DNA of 57,281 nt from Erysipelotrichaceae bacterium (GCA_017432895.1 JAFRIG010000046.1:1-57281); one strand, 5' to 3'; shown: positions 34,375 through 43,388, counted from the stretch's first letter. The notes: a model not told the origin generated them from the sequence alone. Numbers and translations are program-made.

Positions 34375-36324
34375 ATGGATATATCAACATATAATAAAGT
34401 AGAAGCCATGAATAAAGTTCATTACAGTTTTATTGAGTATCTTGTAAGACACGATCGTCCAGTAAAAGTGAAAGAGATTTCGCTGTGGCTGAATGTTTCT
34501 CCGCGTACTGTCAAGAATTATGTGCGGGAGATCAATTCGACTGAAAATGGGGCGGTCATCTTTTCGGATTATAACGGTTATACCGTCGATCCGGAAAAGG
34601 CTAAACTGCTCTTACAGGAAAGAAAGAAAAGCGGTGAAGTATCCCGGTCTTATGAGGAACGGGCGATATACATCAATAAGAAGTTTCTGACTTATCATAC
34701 CAATAAACTGGATCTGTATTCGATCGCAGACGAACTTGGCTATGGTGAAGAGACGATCAAAGCCGATGTCGTCAAAATGAATAAGACTTATGCGGCTTAC
34801 GGTGTCTCTTATCAGATTAAAAGCGATCAGATCGTGATCAATGCGGATGAACATAGTCTTAGAACTTTGGCTAAGATCATCCTTTTCGACAATATCAACG
34901 AGAACTTAATCGATATTTATACGATCCGACAGGTCTTCTCCGATCTGGACGTCGATGCGATCAAAGATACCCTGGAGCGTATCCTTCATCAAAACGATCT
35001 TTATATCAATGATTTCGGCATGATCAATGTCGTTTTGCATATAGCCATAACGATCAGAAGGCTGATCAATCAGCAAAGTCTCAGCGACATAAACCTTGAA
35101 ACCAAAGTCTCCAAAGACGATGCGCTGTATTCCGTCAGTAAGCAGATCGCGGGTCAGTTGAGTGTGGATTTCGGTATTCCGTTCAACGAAGAAGAGATCA
35201 TCAATATTTATCTTCTTATCAAAGCCAATGTGAGTTTCGACAGTTTGAAAGGAAGTGAATTTCAGGAATACATCGGCCAGGAATTGAGCGATTTCACGGA
35301 TCATCTGATCAACAGGATCAACGAAAAGTACTATATCAACCTAGGAAACGACAACTTCCGTTTTCCTTTTGCGATGCACATCAAGAATTTGATTTTCCGC
35401 TTGCAGAACAATCAGCGCAATATCAATCCGGTTTCCGAGATCATCAAACACAGTTATCCGATCATTTTTGATATTGCGGTCTTTACCGCCTATCTGATCA
35501 GTGAAAAATATCCCTATAAAATAGATGATAATGAATTGGCTTACTTGGCTCTACATATCGGCGGGGAAATCGAACGGCAAAATTTCTCCCAGGAGAAAGT
35601 AAACGCGGTCCTTCTTTGTCCGCGCTATCTGAATATGGCTGGCAGGATCTCTTCGCAGCTGATGATCAATTTCGCTAACGAGATCGAACTGCTCGGTATC
35701 TGCGATAACGCTAACGAACTGAAGAAGTACCACTATGAACTGCTGTTCAGTGTGATCGAACTGAATAACAGCAATGAAGAAGCGATCACTATCATTCTAC
35801 CGCCGTTAAATATCAATAATTCTTTTTCCCAGATCCAGGAAGCGATCGCAGAGATCAAAGAAAAAAGGCGCTTGAAGATCCTGAAGACGGATTTTTCTTC
35901 TTTCTTTTCACGGGAAACTTTTCTGATCAATAACGGAGAATACAAGGACCCTGCATCCATCTTAAAAAAATGCAGCGATGTCATGCTGGAAGCGGGCTTT
36001 GTCAATGAAGGTTTTTATAAGCAGGTCATGGAGAGGGAAGCGGCTTCAACGACAGCCTTCCCCAACATCGCCATTCCACACTCCTTAAAACTGGATGCGA
36101 TCAAAACCAGTGTCTGCGTGATGATCTGTCCCAAAGGTGTGGAGTGGGGAGACTTTAATATCCGCATCGTTCTGATGGTCGCTGTCAACAAGGTAGATGC
36201 CCGTCGTTTTGGCGAGCTTTACCAGGCGCTGATCTCGATGTTCGATAATGATAAAGCGATCGTAGAGCTGATCAGGATCAGGACCTATGAAGAATTCGAA
36301 AGATTTGTCAGGAATCGTTTGTAG
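34375..36324 (+). CDS. LicR-type PTS-controlled transcription activator
   Basis: The 649-residue regulator has two N-terminal helix-turn-helix units (about 15-60, VKVKEISLWLNVSPRTVKNY; and about 100-135, YSIADELGYGEETIKADV). Two PRD domains follow (about 180-400), with conserved His in VVLHIAITIRR and LALHIGGEIER. Then comes an EIIB-like domain lacking the active Cys-x-x-G motif pattern (VLLCPRYLN) and an EIIA-fructose-type domain with IAIPHS (His about 567). Such proteins sense PTS phosphorylation and activate beta-glucoside PTS operons. Here it lies directly upstream of PTS IIB-IIC-IIA and a 6-phospho-beta-glucosidase, the gene order of licRBCAH. The ATG has no clear ribosome site; an alternative start is 34408. 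Confidence 0.88.
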   Translation: MDISTYNKVEAMNKVHYSFIEYLVRHDRPVKVKEISLWLNVSPRTVKNYVREINSTENGAVIFSDYNGYTVDPEKAKLLLQERKKSGEVSRSYEERAIYINKKFLTYHTNKLDLYSIADELGYGEETIKADVVKMNKTYAAYGVSYQIKSDQIVINADEHSLRTLAKIILFDNINENLIDIYTIRQVFSDLDVDAIKDTLERILHQNDLYINDFGMINVVLHIAITIRRLINQQSLSDINLETKVSKDDALYSVSKQIAGQLSVDFGIPFNEEEIINIYLLIKANVSFDSLKGSEFQEYIGQELSDFTDHLINRINEKYYINLGNDNFRFPFAMHIKNLIFRLQNNQRNINPVSEIIKHSYPIIFDIAVFTAYLISEKYPYKIDDNELAYLALHIGGEIERQNFSQEKVNAVLLCPRYLNMAGRISSQLMINFANEIELLGICDNANELKKYHYELLFSVIELNNSNEEAITIILPPLNINNSFSQIQEAIAEIKEKRRLKILKTDFSSFFSRETFLINNGEYKDPASILKKCSDVMLEAGFVNEGFYKQVMEREAASTTAFPNIAIPHSLKLDAIKTSVCVMICPKGVEWGDFNIRIVLMVAVNKVDARRFGELYQALISMFDNDKAIVELIRIRTYEEFERFVRNRL

Positions 36325-36356
36325 CTGTTGCACCGGATGAGGCAACAGCTTTATTT
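36323..36356 (+). terminator. Terminator between the regulator and the PTS operon
   Basis: AGCTGTTGC pairs with GCAACAGCT around a 10-base loop, followed by TTATTTTT. The stem begins at the stop codon of the regulator gene. Confidence 0.75.
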
Positions 36357-36412
36357 TTCAAAAACCATAGTTTTTTTCACAATGAAGACAGAAAGAAAAA
36401 GGAGGAAAACAA

Positions 36413-36718
36413 ATGGGTACAACAAGAGTAATGTTATGCTGCGGTGCCGGTATGTCAAGTGGCTTTCTGGCTCAGAGAGTCAGGGCTGAGGCAAAGAAGC
36501 AGAAGATCGATCTGAGCTGTGAGGCCAGAAGCGAATCACAGGTTCCGCAGTTCTTTGGGAAATTCGACATCCTGCTGCTTGGTCCACACTACGCAAGCCA
36601 GCTGCAGAATTACCAGGAGCTTGCCGAGAAACACGGTTTCAAGACCGATGTCATTCCGCAATCCATCTATGGTGCACTGGATGCGGCGGCTTTACTGGAA
36701 ATGATCAAAAAAATGTAA
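36413..36718 (+). CDS. PTS lactose/cellobiose-type EIIB
   Basis: The 101-residue cytoplasmic EIIB has the P-loop-like LCCGAGMSSG at its N-terminus; Cys10 is the expected phosphocysteine. It passes phosphate from EIIA to sugar held by EIIC. AAGGAGG precedes the start. It is the first gene of the PTS operon, 88 bases after the LicR-type regulator. No clean -10/-35 pair is visible in the gap, in line with a promoter that needs an activator. Confidence 0.92.
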   Translation: MGTTRVMLCCGAGMSSGFLAQRVRAEAKKQKIDLSCEARSESQVPQFFGKFDILLLGPHYASQLQNYQELAEKHGFKTDVIPQSIYGALDAAALLEMIKKM

Positions 36719-36735
36719 AAGGGGAAAAATACGAA

Positions 36736-37980
36736 ATGAAAAAAATTATGGATTGGCTGGAGAACTCATTCTCTCCAAAAATGAATAAGTTTGTGCAGAA
36801 TCCTTGGGTTGCTGCAATATCGGGCTCGATGATGAAGATACTGCCTATCATCATGGTCGGCGCTTTGATCTTCTTCTATAACGCTATCAAGTCATGGGTA
36901 CCTTTCTTACCTGATCTGGGTGGTGTTTTGACTTACACCTTCATGCTTACTTCTCTGATTCTGGCTTTCTTCGTCGGTAATCAGATAATGGAAAAGCTTG
37001 ATCATCCTGATTTCGCACTGACCGGTGGAATCTGTTCAACGATCGTCTTCTTTATTTCGACCTGCCCGCAGTTCAATGATGTCATGAGCGTCGATTCAGG
37101 CCGTTTCGGGCCTTCAGGCATGTTTGTGGCGATCGTGATCGGTGTCTGCACAGGCTTGATCTATCATCTTTATACGAAACTACATGTACTGGAAGATTCA
37201 ACCGTGATCCCTGACTTCGTGGTAGGCTGGATTAACCAGATCTTACCGATGTTTGCATGTGTTCTGATCGGTGTCCTGCTCACTAATAACCTGGGTATTG
37301 ATCTGTATGCCGCGATTTCTTCCGTTTTCGCACCGCTGCAAAAACTGGGCATGACCCTTCCGGGCTTCGTCTTCATGATCTTCATCCAGGCCTTCCTTTA
37401 CAGCCTTGGTATTTCGACCTGGTTCGTCTCGGCTTTCACGACGCCGATCTTAATGGCCGGTACGGAAATGAATATTGCTGCTGTTGCCGCTGCCGGTGGA
37501 GATCTGACAGCTGCCAGCCAGATCGTCTGTTATGAAAACGTCTATCTGCTTGCCCTGGCTACCCTTGGCGGTACCGGTTGTACATTGACATTAAATGTGC
37601 TGATGCTTATGTCCAAATCGAAGACTTTGAAACAGTTGGGCAGCGTCTGTATCGGCCCGTCTATCTTCAACATCAATGAACCGATCGTATTCGGCACGCC
37701 GGTCGTCTATAATCCGATCCTGATGGTACCGATGTGGATCTGTTCGATCGTAACGCCGATCATGTTGTGGATGATCCAGTCTGCCAAGCTACTGATCATT
37801 CCGGCCGCTTCCGTAACGACCGGTCAGATCCCTGCTCCGTTTGGCTACATTATGGTAACTGGTGACTGGAGAGCACTGATCTGGTTAGTGGTCTTCTTCG
37901 CTGTAACTTATCTGATCTGGCTGCCTTTCTTCAAGGTTTATGAAAAACAGATGCTGGAAAAGGAAGCATCTGAAGCATAA
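36736..37980 (+). CDS. PTS cellobiose-type EIIC permease
   Basis: The 414-residue membrane protein is of the EIIC Lac/Cel family, with about ten helices. The conserved INEPIVFGTPVVYNP loop (about 313-327) binds the sugar. It imports beta-glucosides such as cellobiose and phosphorylates them. It follows EIIB by 17 bases with AAAGGGG as ribosome site and is followed by EIIA. Confidence 0.92.
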   Translation: MKKIMDWLENSFSPKMNKFVQNPWVAAISGSMMKILPIIMVGALIFFYNAIKSWVPFLPDLGGVLTYTFMLTSLILAFFVGNQIMEKLDHPDFALTGGICSTIVFFISTCPQFNDVMSVDSGRFGPSGMFVAIVIGVCTGLIYHLYTKLHVLEDSTVIPDFVVGWINQILPMFACVLIGVLLTNNLGIDLYAAISSVFAPLQKLGMTLPGFVFMIFIQAFLYSLGISTWFVSAFTTPILMAGTEMNIAAVAAAGGDLTAASQIVCYENVYLLALATLGGTGCTLTLNVLMLMSKSKTLKQLGSVCIGPSIFNINEPIVFGTPVVYNPILMVPMWICSIVTPIMLWMIQSAKLLIIPAASVTTGQIPAPFGYIMVTGDWRALIWLVVFFAVTYLIWLPFFKVYEKQMLEKEASEA

Positions 37981-37989
37981 GGAGCAATT

Positions 37990-38310
37990 ATGGATGAGAC
38001 TTTGATTCAGGCTGCGATGAATGTCATCCTGCATGCCGGTAATGCTCGCCTGAAAGCGGAAGAAGCTATCGACAAAGCCAAAGCAGGTGATTTCTCGGCA
38101 GCTGACGAGCTGATGAAAGAAGCTCATGAAGAAATCGTTGAAGCTCACGCAACGCAAACGGAGATCATTCAGAGTGAAGCCTCGGGCAACAAACACGAGC
38201 TCAATATACTGTTCATTCATGCCCAGGACACTCTGATGACGATCATGAGCGAATTAAAAATGTCCGGACAGATCATCGATCTGTACCGGGCTCTGAACGA
38301 AAGGAAATAA
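37990..38310 (+). CDS. PTS lactose/cellobiose-type EIIA
   Basis: The 106-residue helical protein forms trimers in this family. His77 in FIHAQDTLM is the expected phosphohistidine, taking phosphate from HPr and giving it to EIIB Cys10. AAGGAG precedes the start. Its length and helical pattern are normal for the family. Confidence 0.92.
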   Translation: MDETLIQAAMNVILHAGNARLKAEEAIDKAKAGDFSAADELMKEAHEEIVEAHATQTEIIQSEASGNKHELNILFIHAQDTLMTIMSELKMSGQIIDLYRALNERK

Positions 38311-38311
38311 A

Positions 38312-39757
38312 ATGAACAAAATATTCCCGTCTGATTTTCTTTGGGGTGCTTCCACTTCCGCCTATCAGGTCGAAGGTGCCGCCTATGAGGATGGCAAGAA
38401 GGCTTCCCAGCAGGATATCATCAACAAGGACAGCTATGAAAAGTTCGGTTTTGCGACAGCCGAGATAGCTTCCGATGAATATCACCACTACAAGGAAGAT
38501 GTCGCCTTGATGAAAGAAATGGGCTTCAGGTGCTACCGTTTCTCGATCGCCTGGTCAAGGGTCTTTCCCGATGGTGTCGGGGAGGTCAATGAAAAGGGTA
38601 TTCAGTACTATCGCGATCTCATCCATGAATTAAAGGAAAACGGGATCGAACCGATCGTCACCCTGTATCATTACGACTGCCCATGGGCTCTGGTGGAAAA
38701 ATACGGCGGCTGGCTTGATCGAAGGATCGTCAAGGATTTTGAATATTATGCCAGATATGTCATCAATGAGTTCAAGGATGATGTGAAGTACTGGACGACG
38801 ATCAATGAACAGTCCATCATCGTCCAATACTGGACCCAGAAATGTTACATTCCTGAGGAACTTCTCGATGGCAAACACAACCAGTTAAGATACCAGATCA
38901 ATCACTACATGAACCTGGCCCATGCGATCGCCTGCAACCTGGTCCATGAACTGGTACCTGGTGGCTTAGTCGGTGCTCCTTTGGGTTATTCCTGTATCTA
39001 TCCGCTTTCATCCAAGGCGGATGATGTCATGGCTATGCAGAATGCGCAAGCCCTAAGAAACGACTACTATACCGACATCTATTTCAAAGGTGAATACAAC
39101 AAGGCAGCTCAGATCTATCTGGAAAAACATGGCCTGGCGCCGGTCATTGAAGAAGGCGATATGGAACTCATTGCTTCGGGCAAGTCGGATTTCCTGGCTT
39201 TGAATTACTACGCCTCGGAATGTGCCTGTGCCTGTCCAGATGATGGAACTTATAAGATGCGCTGGTCCGGTGTCAACCGCTCAGGCAAGAAGGGCGACAT
39301 TTCCGGTTTCGAGACTCATCCGGGTTTCTATCAGATGTGCAAGAACCCCAAACTGGATACCACCGACTGGGACTGGGCGATCGATCCCATCGGCATGGAG
39401 TACATGTTGAGAGATCTCTATAACAACTACAACAAGCCTTTGATGATCACGGAAAACGGCTTAGGTGCCTACGACACCTTGACGGATGATAGAAAGATCC
39501 ACGATGATTACCGCATCGATTATCTCAAGAAACACATCGCCGCCATGGGCAAGGCAATGGAGTACGGTGTCGAAATGATCGCCTACTGTCCCTGGTCGGC
39601 AGTCGATCTCTTATCGACCTCCAATGGCGTCAAAAAGAGATACGGATTCATTTATGTCGATCGGACGGATGATGATCCCAAACAGTGTGAAAGGATCAGA
39701 AAGGATTCCTTCTATTGGTATCAGAAAGTCATTGAATCCAACGGCGAAGAGCTATAA
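38312..39757 (+). CDS. 6-phospho-beta-glucosidase, glycoside hydrolase family 1
   Basis: The 481-residue cytoplasmic GH1 enzyme begins FPSDFLWGASTSAYQVEGA, has the acid/base Glu in TTINEQ (family consensus T-x-NEP) and the nucleophile Glu in LMITENGLG. It should split phosphorylated beta-glucosides delivered by the PTS encoded upstream. The start is one base after the EIIA stop, with GAAAGGAAA as ribosome site. The 3' side is closed by a two-way terminator. Confidence 0.93.
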   Translation: MNKIFPSDFLWGASTSAYQVEGAAYEDGKKASQQDIINKDSYEKFGFATAEIASDEYHHYKEDVALMKEMGFRCYRFSIAWSRVFPDGVGEVNEKGIQYYRDLIHELKENGIEPIVTLYHYDCPWALVEKYGGWLDRRIVKDFEYYARYVINEFKDDVKYWTTINEQSIIVQYWTQKCYIPEELLDGKHNQLRYQINHYMNLAHAIACNLVHELVPGGLVGAPLGYSCIYPLSSKADDVMAMQNAQALRNDYYTDIYFKGEYNKAAQIYLEKHGLAPVIEEGDMELIASGKSDFLALNYYASECACACPDDGTYKMRWSGVNRSGKKGDISGFETHPGFYQMCKNPKLDTTDWDWAIDPIGMEYMLRDLYNNYNKPLMITENGLGAYDTLTDDRKIHDDYRIDYLKKHIAAMGKAMEYGVEMIAYCPWSAVDLLSTSNGVKKRYGFIYVDRTDDDPKQCERIRKDSFYWYQKVIESNGEEL

Positions 39758-39763
39758 AAAATG

Positions 39764-39793
39764 ATGACCTGTTTTTGCGCAGGTCATTGTTTT
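39764..39793. terminator. Bidirectional terminator after the PTS operon
   Basis: ATGACCTG pairs with CAGGTCAT around an 8-base loop; T runs follow on both strands, so it also ends the convergent RHH gene. Confidence 0.8.
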
Positions 39794-39798
39794 TGTAT

Positions 39799-40014
39799 TT
39801 ACTCCCAATTGAGTACGGGCTTTCTTTTGTTTTTGACACAATCGGACAGATACATGTTGATAAGAGTCTGATAGGGGATCCCGTTTTCCTGTGAGAGCTC
39901 TTTGAAATAAGCGATCGTCGCATTATCGATCTTGATCGTGATCTGCTTTTTCAGTTCTTTGGTATAGGGATTCTTTCGCGGATTTAATGACTTGATATCA
40001 TAACTGTCTTTCAT
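39799..40014 (-). CDS. Ribbon-helix-helix protein (BrnA/CopG-type antitoxin-like), no toxin partner seen
   Basis: The 71-residue protein carries KKQITIKIDNATIAYFKEL followed by GIPYQTLINMYLSDCV, a ribbon-helix-helix motif in which the beta strand (QITIKI) binds DNA and the PYQTLIN turn is typical of BrnA-like antitoxins. No BrnT/RelE-like gene lies next to it on either side. Two direct repeats over its promoter are probable self-binding sites. It could be a lone antitoxin, a retained regulator or a small repressor. Confidence 0.8.
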   Translation of the reverse strand: MKDSYDIKSLNPRKNPYTKELKKQITIKIDNATIAYFKELSQENGIPYQTLINMYLSDCVKNKRKPVLNWE

Positions 40015-40064
40015 ACTGTTGCCCTTTCATTTAATCGTTTCAATCAACTGTGATTTCTCTAATA

Positions 40065-40093
40065 ATTATATAATATTTACTAAGTATTTACTA
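40065..40093 (-). promoter_or_regulatory. Promoter and direct-repeat operator of the RHH gene
   Basis: On the minus strand the -10 is TATAAT (40070-40065). The -35 position overlaps two copies of TAGTAAATA (on the plus strand TATTTACTA at 40074-40082 and 40085-40093), spaced 11 bases apart, so both lie on the same face of DNA. Such spacing suits paired RHH dimers. Confidence 0.6.
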
Positions 40094-40196
40094 TCGATCA
40101 TCTTAAGCTATGTCTGATCCTGAAAGTTCAAAAGAGATGAATCGGTCAAAAAAGCCATGAATTTAAATCAAGTTTCGTTTATTCCAAGAAAATATG

Positions 40197-40205
40197 TGTT
40201 AATGT
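40197..40205 (+). promoter_or_regulatory. Extended -10-like element next to the DUF218 start
   Basis: TGTTAATGT fits TGN plus TAnnnT. Transcription would begin at about 40212, the A of the ATG, giving a leaderless mRNA. No Shine-Dalgarno or good -35 is present. Confidence 0.35.
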
Positions 40206-40211
40206 GAAGAT

Positions 40212-40979
40212 ATGCAGAGTTTAGTGACTCATGATACATTCAGAAACATCGTCTTTTTTACAGGTCTTGTTTTTCTGATCTATGGGATCATCATTCTGGC
40301 GTTGATAGGACCTTTCGGCATTTTCAATTTCTTTTATCTTTGCGCCGGTGTTTTACTGATCCTGCTTTCTTATTTATGGAAGAGACTTGTGAATAAGCCT
40401 TTGTTTAAGATTCTGATGATACTTGGGCTGTTGATACTGATAGTGTTTGTGATCTTTGAAGTGACCATCATTTCCTATGCCAATAAAAAAGCCAAAGAGG
40501 ATGCGGATTATCTGATCGTTCTGGGATCACAGATCAGAGCCGATGGTCCTTCCAACGACTATAAGGCTAGACTCGACAGCGCCTATGAATATCTGAAAGA
40601 TAATAACGAGACCATAGTCATAACTACCGGTGCCCAGGGTGATAACGAACCCTGCAGTGAAGCCAAGGGCGGTGGCGATTATCTGGTTTCGAAAGGTTTT
40701 GATCAAAAGCGCATCATCATCGAAGATGAAAGCATGAATACCTTGCAGAATCTGGATAATGCCAAAAAGCTGATCGAAGAAAGAGGCGATGATGCAGGAA
40801 ACTGTGAAATCGTGATGGTCTCAGCTGATTATCATTTATATCGGGCATCCTATATCGCTCACAAACTCGGTTATGAAAATGTGAGTTGTAAGGGTGGACA
40901 CGGATTATTTATTCTGCTTCCGCAGTACTATACACGGGAGTTCTTTGCGTTTATCAAGGAACTCATAACTTTGGGATGA
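40212..40979 (+). CDS. YdcF-like DUF218 membrane protein
   Basis: The 255-residue protein has three hydrophobic helices (about 12-34, 38-58 and 65-88), then a DUF218 domain. That domain shows DADYLIVLGSQIRADGPS, TTGAQGDNEPCSEAKGGGDYL, IIIEDESMNTLQNLDNAK and MVSADYHLYRASYIA, all usual for the YdcF/SanA/ElyC group. Members have been linked to envelope polysaccharide handling; the exact reaction is unknown. The two downstream DNA-polymerase genes follow after 15 bases and may be co-transcribed. Confidence 0.88.
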   Translation: MQSLVTHDTFRNIVFFTGLVFLIYGIIILALIGPFGIFNFFYLCAGVLLILLSYLWKRLVNKPLFKILMILGLLILIVFVIFEVTIISYANKKAKEDADYLIVLGSQIRADGPSNDYKARLDSAYEYLKDNNETIVITTGAQGDNEPCSEAKGGGDYLVSKGFDQKRIIIEDESMNTLQNLDNAKKLIEERGDDAGNCEIVMVSADYHLYRASYIAHKLGYENVSCKGGHGLFILLPQYYTREFFAFIKELITLG

Positions 40980-40994
40980 TTTAAAATATAAGCA

Positions 40995-42491
40995 ATGGAA
41001 GAAAAGAAAAAGACCTACATCGCCATCGATCTGAAGTCTTTCTACGCCTCCGTGGAATGCGTAGAAAAGGGCTTTGATCCTTTGGATACCAATCTGGTGG
41101 TAGCGGATGAGACCAGGACTTCCAAGACGATCTGTCTGGCGGTATCGCCGGCTCTGAAGTCTTTCGGGGTACCGGGCAGACCGCGTCTTTTCGAAGTGGA
41201 ACAGATCGTCAAAAAACTCAATGAAGAAAGAAGACTCAAAGCACCGGGGAGAAGATTTACCGGCAAATCGGCTTTGTATCACAAACTGATCGCCGATCCA
41301 AGTCTGGAGATCGATTTCGTCAGGGCGATGCCCAGGATGGCCTTATATATCGAATACAGTACGAAGATCTATGACATCTATTTAAAATATGTAGCCAAAG
41401 AAGACATCCACATCTATTCGATCGACGAAGTTTTCATCGATGCGACGGCCTATCTGAACACTTATAAAATGAGTGGCCACGAGTTTGCGATGAAGATGAT
41501 CGAAGACATCATGATCAGCACCGGTGTTACGGCAACGGCCGGTATCGGGACCAATCTTTATCTGGCGAAGGTGGCGATGGATATCGTCGCCAAACACAAG
41601 AAGCCGGACAAGGACGGGGTCAGGATCGCGGAACTTGATGAGATGTCCTATCGGCAGATTTTATGGACCCATGAACCTTTGACGGACTTCTGGCGGATCG
41701 GACCGGGCTATATGCGCAGACTTGCCAAATACAACATCCACACCATGGGCGATGTCGCCCGCTTTTCACTGCGGGCGGATGGAGTTCTGTACGATGAATT
41801 CGGCATCAATGCGGAACTTTTGATCGACCACGCCTGGGGCTACGAACCCTGTACGATGAAGGACATTAAAAAATATCACCCCGAAAGTAATTCTCTAGGG
41901 GTCGGACAGGTCCTGATGGAACCCTATACCTTTGAAAAAGCCAAAGTCGTATGCAAGGAGATGGTCGATAATCTCTGTCTGGAACTGGTGGAAAAGGGGC
42001 TGGTGACCGATCATGTCAGTCTGTATATCGGCTACGATGCCAGCAGCGATTTCAGCGAATATGAAGGAAAGCTGGTCAAGGATTACTATGGCCGAATGGC
42101 ACCCAAACATGCCGGTGGATCTGTGCCGTTAAAGATCCCGACTTCTTCGGTCAAAGTATTGACGGAAGCTTTTATCGCCATCTATGAAGAAAGCGTTGAT
42201 CGCTCCTTGTATATAAGAAGGGTCAACATCACCGCCGACCATGTCATTCCTAAAAAATATGGCGAAGAAAAAGTGCTGATCGAACAGTTCGATCTTTTTT
42301 CCGATCCCGAAAAGAAGGAAGAAGAATTGCTCAAAGTCAGGAAAGAAGCCAAAAAGGAAGAAGATCTGGCCAAGGCCATTTTGAATATCAAACAGCGCTT
42401 CGGCAAAAACGCCATCTTAAAAGGTACCAACTACGAGGAAGGAGCTACCGGCAAACAGCGCAACGAACAGATCGGAGGACATCGTCAATGA
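40995..42491 (+). CDS. Y-family DNA polymerase (UvrX/UmuC-like)
   Basis: The 498-residue protein has the Y-family palm with Asp12 in IAIDLKSFYASVE and Asp144-Glu145 in YSIDEVFID, the metal-binding acidic residues. The thumb (DFWRIGPGYMRRLAKYNIHT) and little finger follow. QFDLF at 431-435 is a sliding-clamp binding motif. It should copy damaged DNA. It overlaps the next gene by ATGA, as UvrX does with its YolD partner. No LexA box was found upstream. The start lacks a clear ribosome site; TAAAAT at 40982-40987 raises the possibility of a separate leaderless transcript. Confidence 0.92.
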   Translation: MEEKKKTYIAIDLKSFYASVECVEKGFDPLDTNLVVADETRTSKTICLAVSPALKSFGVPGRPRLFEVEQIVKKLNEERRLKAPGRRFTGKSALYHKLIADPSLEIDFVRAMPRMALYIEYSTKIYDIYLKYVAKEDIHIYSIDEVFIDATAYLNTYKMSGHEFAMKMIEDIMISTGVTATAGIGTNLYLAKVAMDIVAKHKKPDKDGVRIAELDEMSYRQILWTHEPLTDFWRIGPGYMRRLAKYNIHTMGDVARFSLRADGVLYDEFGINAELLIDHAWGYEPCTMKDIKKYHPESNSLGVGQVLMEPYTFEKAKVVCKEMVDNLCLELVEKGLVTDHVSLYIGYDASSDFSEYEGKLVKDYYGRMAPKHAGGSVPLKIPTSSVKVLTEAFIAIYEESVDRSLYIRRVNITADHVIPKKYGEEKVLIEQFDLFSDPEKKEEELLKVRKEAKKEEDLAKAILNIKQRFGKNAILKGTNYEEGATGKQRNEQIGGHRQ

Positions 42492-42922
42492 AAGATCCTC
42501 ATCGCTATGACGACATCATCGATCTGCCCCGTTTCATCTCCAAAGGCCGCAAACACATGTCCAATTACGATCGGGCTGCCCAATTCGCTCCCTTCGATGC
42601 TTTGACCGGTTACGATGAAGCGATCGAAGAGACCGGGAGAAGTACGGATGATGAAGTGCTTTTGGGTGAAAACGAGATCCGCCTGCTGGATCAGCGCTTC
42701 AGGATACTAAGGGAAAATATAGCGGATAGACCGGAAGTCAAGATCCGCTACTTCGTACCCGATGCCTATAAGGAAGGCGGAGCCTACCTTGAAAAGACCA
42801 TCGTTGTCAAACGTATCGATCTAGGTAACAGAGTCTTAGTCAGCGAAGATAAGCAGCAATTCGACCTGGATTATATCGTGGCGATCGAAGCGGAACTTTT
42901 CGATCTTTTTGATAGCGATTGA
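42488..42922 (+). CDS. YolD-like protein
   Basis: The 144-residue protein carries the YolD-like signature: DDIIDLPRFISKGRKHMSNY, then DRAAQFAPFDALTGYDEAI. YolD proteins are encoded beside Y-family polymerases in Bacillota and have been compared with UmuD-like accessory factors, though the mechanism is not settled. The start overlaps the polymerase stop by ATGA. The protein is longer than short Bacillus YolD (about 110 residues), with a C-terminal beta-rich part. Confidence 0.88.
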   Translation: MKDPHRYDDIIDLPRFISKGRKHMSNYDRAAQFAPFDALTGYDEAIEETGRSTDDEVLLGENEIRLLDQRFRILRENIADRPEVKIRYFVPDAYKEGGAYLEKTIVVKRIDLGNRVLVSEDKQQFDLDYIVAIEAELFDLFDSD

Positions 42923-43004
42923 GATATCTTGCAAAACATGTTTAAATGAAGATGTATTTCGTCGTAATTTTTTAGTCTAATTCAGATCCCGAAGGAGAAA
43001 GAGA

Positions 43005-43388
43005 ATGAAACTGGAGTATTATTTTGATTGCCTGGATGGGCAATATCGTTTTACTGGCGAGCTGAGTGAGGGTGTTTTATTCTATAACATCGATTCCAGC
43101 ATCGCCGAATTTGAAAGTCGGCAGGGACGTCTGTCAAATGAGGACAGCGAAGTCTTCATCCGTCTTTTACACAGAGCCGGTATAGAGAAATGGGATGAAT
43201 GCTATGAAGCTCAGGGCGAAGGCATTGAAGATGCGATCAGCTGGAAAGTGAAACTCACTGATGATGAAGGATCCTATGTTTCCCAAGGCGAAGAGAGCTT
43301 TGAACCCTATGGCTACGAATATCTGATCACGGCCTTAAAACTGTGTGAAGAAAAGGCCGATTATTTTGCGGCAGCAGGACAGCGATGA
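43005..43388 (+). CDS. Small acidic protein of unknown function, coupled to rho
   Basis: The 127-residue protein has no signal or membrane helix. It shows the pattern IEKWDECYEAQGEGIEDAIS then W, and a GYEYLITALKLCEE end. A W-x-x-x-Y, then D/E-x-x-x-W arrangement recurs in several small Bacillota proteins of unknown role. I do not assign a function. The ribosome site is GAAGGAGAAAG, and the stop overlaps the rho start by ATGA. It may be used to couple rho translation. Confidence 0.7.
   Translation: MKLEYYFDCLDGQYRFTGELSEGVLFYNIDSSIAEFESRQGRLSNEDSEVFIRLLHRAGIEKWDECYEAQGEGIEDAISWKVKLTDDEGSYVSQGEESFEPYGYEYLITALKLCEEKADYFAAAGQR

Noticed and set aside
34292..36412. RAT antiterminator site controlled by the LicR-type protein
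   Set aside because: Neither hairpin in the region carries a recognisable RAT sequence, and LicR-type proteins with DNA-binding domains act as activators, not RNA antiterminators.
40015..40211. LexA box or toxin gene near the Y-family polymerase and the RHH gene
   Set aside because: No CGAAC-N4-GTTCG-like sequence and no small frame resembling BrnT or RelE was found in this gap or next to it.
42488..42922. UmuD-type self-cleaving protein as polymerase partner
   Set aside because: The residues match YolD-like proteins, with no Ser-Lys peptidase motif.
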